Assembly: GCA_003427395.1 (NCBI GenBank) | Contig: BFEA01000009.1 | Coordinates: 7,496,079-7,535,040 of the forward strand | Origin: Chara braunii | Lineage: Eukaryota; Streptophyta; Charophyceae; Charales; Characeae | Reading direction: 5' to 3' | DNA length: 38,962 bases | Shown: piece by piece, positions 31,936-38,962 of the stretch | How the letters are laid out: each line of letters opens with the position of its first letter | How positions within the stretch are numbered: the stretch's first letter is position 1 | Made by a program: the position numbers and the translations under genes | Notes under the pieces: model-generated | Database searches by the model: none | Seen by the model: only the letters and a program-made list of their open reading frames with translations | Told to the model about the DNA's origin: nothing

Positions 31936-32416
31936 CTGGCTTCCGGAACCCCACAACCCGCAATTTCTGGCGTGGAAGAACACGTATGGTCGTTTTCACA
32001 TCATCCGCGGCGTGGAAAAGTGGCTCCGGAGGACATCTCGCTGTGATTTTGTGCTGAAAGTTGATAGTGAGGGCGGGAGTGCGAGGGGTACTTTCCAAGG
32101 TCACGCCCGCCGTTTGAACCAGCAAGTTTCCTGCCCCTTGGCCTACCCCGGTCCTGGAGCCCTGCGTCACCCACATGAGGCCGCACGGACATTCCTTGTG
32201 TCCAACCCACGCCTTCCGGACATTCGGCCACTTTCCTTTTCGGGGTGCTGAACGGGGACCTTTCCTATTACGGAATATCACTTGCGCACTTTGCCGCAAA
32301 ACGCAGTCCGCTATGGGGTCCGGGCAAAACAGTTTCCAACCTTTCCAAAATTGTTCGGCTGCTTTTTATGGCCAGATGTCTTTTCCATCGTTTTTCCTGT
32401 GGGGTCCAACTCGAAG
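31936..32416 (+). mobile_element. X family copy 2 (left end missing)
   Basis: Colinear with the right 480 bp of the full X element: TTCCGGAACCCCACAACCCG, GCGTGGAA, CATCCGCGGCGTGGAAAAG, TTCCAAGGTC, GGACCTTTCCTATTACGGAA, TTGCCGCAAAACGCAGTCCG, and the right terminus CCTGTGGGGTCCAACTC. The terminus is the reverse complement of the left end at 24485. Open frames here on both strands are element-internal and not genes. Confidence 0.8.
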
Positions 32417-32824
32417 TTGAGTGTGCACATTTGTCACGGAGGTGGGGCTCGACCCAGAGAGCGGATACGAGGCTGCTTGACTTCTGGAGTTTTTGAGCTA
32501 CTACTTCGGGGCTCGTTCGACACCACTTGAGTTTGAGCCTTAAAAAATGACCAATCCTAGGTTTCTTACCATGAAACTATAGATCTACCTGATCAAACCA
32601 TATATTTACGTATTCAATCTGATGCAAATCTCTTTCCAATAGCATAACATATTAAATTTTCAATTTTTGTTTTTATTTTTCTAATGTGGTGGAACCTTAT
32701 CCAATATGGTCAATGTTTTTTTTTTTTTTTCCCATCAATAACTGTGTTTCCATTGAAGTTTAGTTTTTTTTTTCATTCCGCAATTTGCCCTTGAGAAACC
32801 TAAACAAGTCGTTTGGCCTGCTCA
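32417..32824. other. AT-rich intergenic DNA, no gene recognised
   Basis: Two T-runs (32719-32730, 32763-32772). Nothing conserved. Confidence 0.4.
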
Positions 32825-32891
32825 GTAAGGTTTTTTTTGGGATAAGTGATGATCGGCAAGACCACCACTCATCCCAAAAAATGACCCTTAC
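32825..32891. other. Small foldback
   Basis: GTAAGGTTTTTTTTGGGATA-AGTG pairs with CACTCATCCCAAAAAATGAC-CCTTAC around a loop of about 18 bases. It looks like a miniature inverted repeat; no target duplication found. Confidence 0.6.
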
Positions 32892-33052
32892 CGGACAAAA
32901 TGACCGCTTCAAGTCGCTCAAGTACAAATTATGAAATGGAAAAAAAAAAGGTTAAAAAACTCAGTTTTTACAAACGTATGACTTGATGGAAATGAAGACT
33001 AAGGACCTTAAAATTTAGGCACTCGTAATTTTGAGCACCTCCCAATAACCTC

Positions 33053-33644
33053 TTAGGCTGGGACCCCACAGGAATGCGGAAAGGAAAAACTTTGCCGCGG
33101 AAGTGTTTCCGGGACCCCACAGCCTGCGTATAATGCATTGGAAAGCGGCGAATTCTTTCCAAGGACCGTCTTCCGGGACCCCACAGGCCACGTTTTTTTG
33201 CGTGGAAGGTAGCAGTTGGACGTCTTCACTCCGTCTGCGTCCTGGAAAAGGCCGTCGGGAGGAAAGTTCGCCGCAAAAATGTGCCGAAAGCTGAGATTGG
33301 CCTCGGGGGCTGTCTCGCACTTTTCCAAGGTCTGGTCCGGTTTTTGGACCGCGTAATGTCCATGCGTGGCCCCCACGGACATTGCTACGGCCGGGCAGTC
33401 GTGGAGGGAAGTGTCGCACGGTTTCCGTCAGTCCAGCGGGCGCCTCCCGGACAGTAAAAACTTTCCCTTTTTGGCCACCCCCCACGACCCTTTCCTATTT
33501 CGGAAAGAAACATCGCAGCTTTGCCGCGAAACAGCCTCCGCAGTGGGATCCCGGAAAAATGAGTTTCCAGCTTTCCAGAAACTCTTGCCCTCTCTTTGCG
33601 GCCGACCGGCTTTCCATCCGCACCGCAGTGGGGTCCCAGCCTAA
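33053..33644. mobile_element. X family full-length non-autonomous element (592 bp)
   Basis: Perfect 17-bp terminal inverted repeats TTAGGCTGGGACCCCAC (33053-33069) and GTGGGGTCCCAGCCTAA (33628-33644) are followed by further paired blocks (TGCGGA, GGAAAG). The motif TTCCGGGACCCCACAG recurs inside at 33107 and 33170, and inverted at about 33542 (CAGTGGGATCCCGG), giving nested termini. GC-rich inside. No transposase, so it would be moved in trans. Open frames such as 33015-33485 (minus) are incidental. An unambiguous target duplication is not visible. Confidence 0.85.
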
Positions 33645-33936
33645 CTAGGTCGAGTAGGCCAAGGCTTCATCTATTTTGAGGCGAGTATAGGGCCGCAAGT
33701 TTTAAGAAGACGAGGGTGGCGACAAACGGTTCAAAAAAAAAATCGTTTAGGGTCTATGACCACTTGCGTCGTGGCCTCATTCACTTTTGTAAAGCGGTTA
33801 AGGAAAAAAAGACAAGAAGGAAAATTTGTGGGTTGTGAAGCCCTCTCTCTTTAAAACACAAGAGGTGAAAGTTTTAATATAAAAAATTACCCTTCAAGTG
33901 CCGGTGCCAAGAATTGTGTACCAATTCCTTTAAAAA
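33645..33936. other. Intergenic DNA, no gene recognised
   Basis: Nothing conserved found in this stretch of about 290 bases. Confidence 0.35.
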
Positions 33937-33962
33937 CTTCTAACAGATCGCAGGGGCTATTC

Positions 33963-34004
<42 letters not shown>

Positions 34005-34015
34005 CTAACAGATCG
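33937..34015 (+). mobile_element. Minimal retroposition product: 15 bp plus A35 within a 14-bp TSD
   Basis: CTTCTAACAGATCG lies at 33937-33950 and identically at 34002-34015. Between them are only CAGGGGCTATTCATT and 35 A residues (33966-34000) plus one C. This is a LINE-type insertion cut short almost at once by 5' truncation. The pure A tract and perfect duplication point to a recent event. Confidence 0.9.
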
Positions 34016-35151
34016 ACAGCAATAAGTCCTCCATAGGTTTCTCAGACAATAACAAGTTTACGCACAGGTGTAGACAGTGCCCCGATGCCCTGCCATCTTA
34101 GAAAATGCCAGCTTGTGCGGTCACACAGCAACTTGAAATTTGAAGTTGTTGAGGGATGCCTGCAATTCTCTTCTGTGAGCTCATAGATTTGGAGGGAGAG
34201 AGGGGGGGGGGCAGGAAATTGCCACCACCTCTAGAGGTGGTCGCAAATTGCTCAACCCCAAGGCCCCTCAGGCTGCTGGCATTTGCCACACAAATTGCGA
34301 ATATGATAGGCGGGCGGGCAAAGTGTGACTGCAAAACTAATTTAAGCAAACATAGCTGCTGTCTTGGCCAAAAAAGCCCCCAGTTTGAGTACGCCCTTAC
34401 TCTCCAACACGCAGGACGCGACACCTGAAAGCCAGCTTTGTCCACCCCAACTCGAGGTCGACTCTCGAAACGCAAGGCCGTTTGGAGGGCACGGCCGAAG
34501 ATCCTCAAAGCCAAGTTGCAGAGGGAGGGCGGCAGGAGGAACGAAGGAAGGGGAGAGAAAAAGAAAAAGGAAAAAGGAGTGGCCATGCAGCCTGACTGTG
34601 CATCCGCATCTGGATGACATTGTCCTATCAGCTGGACACAGACGGTGCAGCTGGCCATGCGAAAGTGACGAGTGCCTTCTTGTGACACAGGCGATCACGG
34701 AATCGAGTATTGCGGAGGACCGCTCAAATCCCAGCGCAATAAGTGGTACTAGCATCTTTTTTTATCGCAATTGCAGGAAGCACAGCTCATGCTGCTGCAT
34801 GGTACACATGAAACCTTGACCAAGCAGATCCTAAGTTCTAGCCCTGAGGGGAAATCAGATGGAGAGAAAAAGATGCAGAAACAAATGCCAAAAGACTCCA
34901 TGTTAGTCCCCAGCATAGTCTTCCTGGCGTAATCACTTTCATCTTGGTGGAGGCATTACGCACACCCTGATAACTCCATAAGGGAGGAAGCATTCAGGGC
35001 AGGGTCACACTAGCACTTTTTCTACTAAGCTCTGGATGTGATTGCAGTCACATTCATCCAGGCAAGGCCGTAATTGCCGACGGATACATCCACGAAAATC
35101 TCAGTGTGATTAGGATCTCATCTGCCGACCGCCAAGAGTAGTTCCAAGTGG
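34016..35151. other. Unassigned DNA, no supported gene
   Basis: Overlapping open frames on both strands (34098-34688 minus, 34364-34819 plus) show no recognisable domain. A purine tract at 34520-34580 creates Lys/Arg runs. I cannot assign a function. Confidence 0.4.
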
Positions 35152-35360
35152 CAAGAGAGACTCCCTGGAAACACCTAGACCTTGAACAGTGAAGTCGTCA
35201 GCATTCCAGAAACACGTAGACCAAGAGAGACTGCTTGGAAACGCATAGACCTTCGACAGTGAAGCCGTCAGCATTCCCAGGACAAGGTCCCATTTACCTG
35301 GGTTTTATACTTTTTCGACTGCTTGGAAACCTTGAACAGGAAATTTGCCAGCATTCCGGG
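35152..35360 (+). repeat. 70-bp tandem repeat, two and a half copies
   Basis: CAAGAGAGACTSCYTGGAAA, TAGACCTT and GTCAGCATTCC recur at 35152, 35222 and, in shortened form, 35317. Confidence 0.85.
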
Positions 35361-35427
35361 AGCAAGGTTCTGCGTACCTGAGGGGTAAAAAAGGGAAAAA
35401 GAAGGTTCCAGTTCCATGGATTCTATG

Positions 35428-35834
35428 GGCCTCGCTCCACTACTGTCCACTATACAAAAATGGAGAGCCGGACGTCTATCCACTTACTGGCCACTGTCTA
35501 TGTGAAAAACTGCTCGGACAGTAGTAAAAAATCGTATGGACAATCTACTATCCGTGATTGTACAATTCCCAGCCTGCAAAATTTGTTATGTGGAAAGTCC
35601 TTGAAGGAACTCACACTGCGGACCCGAACCTGGCGGACCCGAACTTGGAGAGTGTACTTGGAGTTTGGGCGGACAAAACGCTTTCCACGCCCTGGCTTGT
35701 AGTGCTGACACGGTTGGGGTGGTGTATAGTGGACAGTAAGTGGAGCGATGCCCCGTTTCCATGGTTTTGGCACACTGACAGCTGTCCACGAACTCTACAA
35801 AATTTTGCATTGCGGACAGTAGGTCAGTGAGGCC
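35428..35834. mobile_element. Z element: 407-bp MITE with CTATG target duplication
   Basis: Ends GGCCTCGCTCCACTACTGTC and, inverted, GGCCTCACTGACCTACTGTC form imperfect terminal inverted repeats. CTATG flanks both sides (35423-35427 and 35835-35839). An internal inverted copy of the left end (GTATAGTGGACAGTAAGTGG, about 35727-35746) and a direct GCGGACCCGAACCTG/GCGGACCCGAACTTG pair lie inside. No transposase; several short open frames are incidental. Confidence 0.75.
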
Positions 35835-35939
35835 CTATGTTGTTGGCCATTAAACTACCAGTAGGTCTCCCAGCCATGTTTTCAGAGACACAGTGTGCAT
35901 GCTGCCAAGTCGCGGGGGAAATACCAGGTTGCCGTTGTG

Positions 35940-36002
35940 GTGGACATCCATCCAGGCAGAACGGGCCTCTCATTCGACCTGTTTTGCCTAGATGGATGTC
36001 CA
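35940..36002. other. 25-bp near-perfect hairpin
   Basis: TGGACATCCATCCAGGCAGA-ACGGG pairs with CCTGTTTTGCCTAGATGGAT-GTCCA with about three mismatches around a 12-base loop. It is long and tight enough to be a small-RNA-type stem or a tiny foldback. Confidence 0.7.
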
Positions 36003-36454
36003 GTGAAATGCCACCCCGGTACATCCTGCCGGATGCAGCAGCATACATGCCACATCTCCCAAAAAAATCGCTGGAAAACTACTTGTGGTTTGATCTGTGT
36101 AGCCCATAGCCCAGACTGAAGAATTCAGGGGGGGAGAGCGAGGTCCCACTCTAGAAGATTCTTTCTCTGACCCTAGATAACAAAGATCAGCGGGCCGGAA
36201 ATGCCTGGTCCCGACCCAGATAAGTTGGACCTCACCGCGGGACCCTGCGGTAGTAATACATCATCTAGGATGAAACACGGAGCAATAAGAACTAAAAACA
36301 AAGGAAGCATGAAACCACAAGAAGAAAATAAAAAAATAAAAAGTAAATAAATGGAGTTTGAACTTCGAAAAGAAAAAGAAAACCCACCAAAAAAGTTAGG
36401 GTTTCTGTTCCTACTCTGACAAGAAATCTATTTTCTTCAAAGAAGAAGAACTAC
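36003..36454. other. Intergenic DNA, no gene recognised
   Basis: A-rich from about 36280 to 36450, just before the SINE head. Nothing conserved. Confidence 0.4.
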
Positions 36455-36531
36455 GGCGAGTGGCTCAGTGGTTAGGGCACCGGTTGGAAATACACATTGT
36501 GGTTCTCGAGGTCATGGGTTCAAAACTCCGC
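36455..36531 (+). mobile_element. tRNA-derived SINE head
   Basis: CGGCGAGTGGCTCAGTGGTT-AGGGC holds a good RNA polymerase III A box (36461-36474), and GGTTCAAAACTCC a B box (36517-36529), spaced as in tRNA. The D-stem pairs, but acceptor and anticodon arms do not, so it is not a working tRNA. The SINE body probably continues rightwards into 36532-36840; its end is not clear. Confidence 0.7.
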
Positions 36532-36845
36532 GTTCATGCACATGCACACCGGCAGACGTTTACATAACGTATACCCATCTGCAAACCCCGCTGTGCTGAC
36601 GCAGGTAAGCTATTACAGACATTGCCTTGCGCACCACCCAGGGGTCCTAGTCCATGGTTGATGTATGTCGGGTCTGGGCTATATATGAGATGTTTGCCTA
36701 ATGACCTTGGTTCATGGGGCCGTTTGAATGCTTGTACACTTGGGGGATGATTGCTCATTTGCCTTCCGGTGCAGCATTGCACATAAATCGGTTAGTTGTG
36801 TTACATTCACGTAGTGGGATGCAGGCTGAGAGACTTACACCCCGC
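36532..36845. other. Probable SINE body, otherwise unassigned
   Basis: No A-rich end or target duplication could be fixed. No gene supported. Confidence 0.35.
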
Positions 36846-36949
36846 CTATAGAATCAGGAACAGTCGATGAGAGGAGACGTAGTACAGTCTGTGGTCGGGG
36901 TTGGTAGGGCTCTTGGGGTTAAAGTAGAGATTAGGTGGGCCCGTTGCTA

Positions 36950-37185
36950 CCTTCTTCCCCCGAACATAACGCATATATGTTGTAAACGAATACAACGCAT
37001 AGGGTGTGTTCTATTCGAATGCAACGAATATGTGTTCTATCTGATTCTATTCGAATGCACCGAATATGTGTTCTATCCGAATAGCCCTAAATTTTGAATA
37101 CAACGCACATGCGCTCTATTCAATTTTTTTTTCAAATTTGAAAACTCGAATACAACGCATATGCGCTATGTTCGGGGGAAGAAGG
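36950..37185. mobile_element. Y family MITE, copy 1 (236 bp)
   Basis: Ends CCTTCTTCCCCCGAACATAA and its inverse (TATGTTCGGGGGAAGAAGG) form a terminal inverted repeat of about 33 bp with few mismatches. Inside, TGTGTTCTATTCGAATGCA-type units repeat three times. AT-rich, no coding. Upstream, GGAACAGTCGATGAGAGG is shared with copy 2's flank, so the repeated unit may be larger than the MITE. Confidence 0.8.
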
Positions 37186-37331
37186 CAGTTGGAGATCTGG
37201 GGGGGTCGGCCGCCAGGCACAGGAGGGGTTAGATGAGGGCTACTCCCTAGGACAATAACCCGTGGAATGGAACAGTTGATGAGAGTGAGACTTAGTACGC
37301 TCTATGGTCGATGTTGGTCCGAAAAACACTA

Positions 37332-37436
37332 CCGTCTTCCCCCGAGCACAACGCACCCTCATTCTGGCTGTATCTGGCCGGAAATATAGCTTGTATACAT
37401 TCATTTTTTGGGTGCGTTATGGTCGGGGGAAGACGG
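37332..37436. mobile_element. Y family MITE, copy 2 (105 bp)
   Basis: Terminal inverted repeats of 27 bp with two mismatches (CCGTCTTCCCCCGAGCACAA at left; GTCGGGGGAAGACGG at right). The terminal CTTCCCCCGA core and ACGCA match copy 1, while the inside is unrelated. The 50 bp at 37267 (GGAACAGTTGATGAGAGTGA) repeat the flank of copy 1. Confidence 0.8.
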
Positions 37437-38162
37437 GGAGGCGCAGTGCTACCGGGAGCGCTTCGCCCCATCCCAATAGTGCGTTATTGCGGAGGGAATA
37501 TCGGCGCCTCGGCATTTTGCGCAGTGCTTTCACTCGGAGGGCACGTGGAGGGTATCTCTTTCTGGCGGCGTTTGCATGGAGAGAGTTTTGAGACGTCGGA
37601 GATGGAGAGGGAGGTACTTGGATGAAGGATGGACAGAGGAGGAAGTGATTGGGACAAGGTAGAGAAGGCGACGAGGCCACTGGAGGTTTGTGGCGTTTGA
37701 GTGATGGAGCGTGCGAGATGACGGTAATAACAATCTACACAAGCGTCTTGCTAACATGGAATGTTCTTCTCTCCCTCTGGACTGCCAGCGAGAGGCCGCC
37801 GACGGGCTTGGCGGAGTTTGTCTCGCTACGTGGCTGATACAAGGTAAGTCAAGGCCACGATCCGATTGTCTTCGTCGTTCAGCCTTTACTTCATGGCTGC
37901 AACGGGTTGCAGGCCACGAGATGGTTGAGTTGCTTTTCAGCCGACGAAGGAGGAGGTGGAGGTTGGGAGTGGGGAGGAACGTGACATGATTGTGGGATGG
38001 CAACAATAGCAATTGTATGTCAAAACACCTTGTAGACCCTACTTTGTTTTCTGATAGGTGTAATCTGGTTTTGTTTGTGTTGTAACCTCATGTTGTTTTT
38101 CAGATCTTGATTCATCCCTATTTCGCGTACCTAGTAGATATCTGGCGTGTAGTTCTGTAATT
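37437..38162. other. Unassigned DNA, no supported gene
   Basis: Open frames 37530-38012 (minus, 160 codons) and 37711-37989 (plus) overlap and have Ser/Arg/Leu-rich composition without motifs. A possible splice donor AAGGTAAGT at about 37840 is not backed by any exon I can recognise. Confidence 0.4.
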
Positions 38163-38461
38163 CAAATTTTAGTTCGTATATCTTGATTTGAAACCCATGT
38201 TTCTGATGTTTTTAGTTCTGATGTTTGCAGGATAAAATTGATACAAAGTTTGTTAAAATAAATCTCGTGACCTTGAAGTTCGCAATTCAGAAGTAAATTC
38301 TGATTTCTTTTTTCATTTGCTCAAATTTCCGAGTCAAATTCTAGTTCGTATATCTTCATTTGAAACCCTTGATTCTAATGTTCTTAGTTCTGATGTTCAT
38401 CGGATAAAATTGATACAAACTTTCCTGATCTTGAAGCTCACAATTCAGAAGTAAATTCTGA
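38163..38461 (+). repeat. Direct duplication, period about 173 bp
   Basis: TAGTTCGTATATCTTGATTT/TAGTTCGTATATCTTCATTT, GGATAAAATTGATACAAA and CAATTCAGAAGTAAATTCTG occur in the same order in both halves (38163-38303 and 38336-38461). Confidence 0.85.
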
Positions 38462-38483
38462 GCTGGATTTTCACTAAGGTAAT

Positions 38484-38541
38484 TTCTCTAATACTATAAA
38501 GGAAGAAGTGGGCTTCTCTAATACTAAAAAGAAGAAGTGGG
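38484..38541 (+). repeat. 30-bp tandem pair beginning TTCTCTAATACTA
   Basis: TTCTCTAATACTATAAAGGA and TTCTCTAATACTAAAAAGAA, each ending GAAGTGGG. The TCTCTAATACTATAAA start resembles Helitron 5' ends, but the required flanking A is absent. Confidence 0.6.
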
Positions 38542-38651
38542 TATCGCGTGACGGGCCCAACAGAAACCGGGTGCCGCCACGCGCGGCCGCTCCAAGGTAG
38601 TGGGGCGAGGGGGAACCGGCGGCGCGACCCGTCGGTCCGCAAGCCGGTTTT

Positions 38652-38792
38652 TAGGGGAGGCCGGTAGCCGGGACTGCCGTCGTCGTGACCCAGGGGGGGG
38701 GTGTCGGTTCGTGTCGTAGCACGGAATCTCGGCCCGGTGTAGTTGGGGAGGCCGGTAACTGCCATGGGCGCAAGGGGGGGGGGTGTCGGTTG
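38652..38792 (+). repeat. GC-rich duplication
   Basis: GGGGAGGCCGGTA and GGGGGGGGGTGTCGGTT recur with a period of about 90 bp. The surrounding 38530-38962 is strongly GC-rich compared with the AT-rich DNA to its left and may start a different feature cut by the window edge. Confidence 0.7.
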
Positions 38793-38962
38793 GCGGGAAA
38801 TATTCACTATTGCAGCAATCGAATGCGGGGAGCAGTTTCGGGCGGCAACGGCGTGGCAGCGTGAATGCTATCGGGCGGGTGCGGGGGAGGGCCGCGTCGG
38901 CAGGAGGTAGCGCGAAGGAGGGGAGGGTAGGAGTACGATGACCGAATCGTGCGCAGTGGGAA

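Noticed and set aside
33015-33485. 156-codon minus-strand open frame
   Set aside because: Lies almost wholly within the GC-rich X element, whose other copies do not keep the frame.
34098-34819. Overlapping open frames on both strands (up to 196 codons)
   Set aside because: Phe/Pro and Lys/Arg runs come from a purine tract; no recognisable family.
37530-38012. 160-codon minus-strand open frame
   Set aside because: Ser/Arg/Leu-rich, no motifs, overlapped by plus-strand open frames; consistent with GC-skewed non-coding DNA.
38484-38541. Helitron 5' terminus
   Set aside because: TCTCTAATACTATAAA is suggestive, but the preceding base is T rather than A, and no CTRR end with hairpin can be assigned inside the window.

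Overview
This window looks like nuclear DNA from a streptophyte plant, and my best guess is a charophycean green alga with a large, repeat-filled genome. The basis is one NPH3-domain gene, a family known from land plants and charophytes. Around it are L1-type LINE remains with a plant-style ORF1, a decayed mitochondrial SSU rRNA copy and U6 snRNA pseudogenes. There is no operon organisation. The species call is inference. The window is about 5% gene and 95% repeat or unassigned DNA, with abundant homopolymers, microsatellites and one N.

Left part (1-9 kb). The only convincing protein gene is the 3' exon of an NPH3/RPT2-like gene (370-2153, +). Its BTB-coding part lies off the left edge. It is followed by intergenic DNA with poly-G and CA tracts and two U6-like pseudogenes on the minus strand. 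The first U6 copy has a perfect 13-bp target-site duplication and an A-rich tail, so it arrived by LINE-type retroposition.

Middle (9-24 kb). A LINE reverse-transcriptase remnant (9.0-9.9 kb) is followed by a region rich in strong hairpins (10.6-11.8 kb). A short, structured, poly(A)-ended repeat family (called SR here) recurs in seven or eight places. It has a conserved loop GCTYNTATCA on a stem whose sequence changes from copy to copy while pairing is kept. A mitochondrial-type SSU rRNA 3' domain, heavily altered by C-to-T and G-to-A changes, lies at 16.86-17.35 kb. A long-armed foldback element lies at 18.2-18.5 kb. Two places (12965-13002 and 23604-23641) carry the Nextera/Tn5 mosaic-end junction adapter flanked by duplicated genomic sequence. 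These are library or assembly artefacts, not biology.

Right part (24-39 kb). A large decayed LINE fills 24.85-31.0 kb on the minus strand. It has ORF1 with a zinc knuckle, a long extra open frame, and an AP endonuclease that breaks off at the start of the RT domain. Beyond it are several terminal-inverted-repeat families: X (three copies, TIR GGGACCCCAC), Y (two copies, TIR CTTCCCCCGA) and Z (one copy with a CTATG target duplication). There is also a tRNA-derived SINE head and a nearly empty retroposition product: 15 bp plus A35 inside a perfect 14-bp target duplication.

Together the window records active LINE-driven retroposition (U6, SR, the poly-A insert, SINE) and DNA-transposon foldback activity around a single host gene. 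The strongest candidate for something undescribed is the SR family, followed by the hairpin cluster and the LINE's extra open frame.
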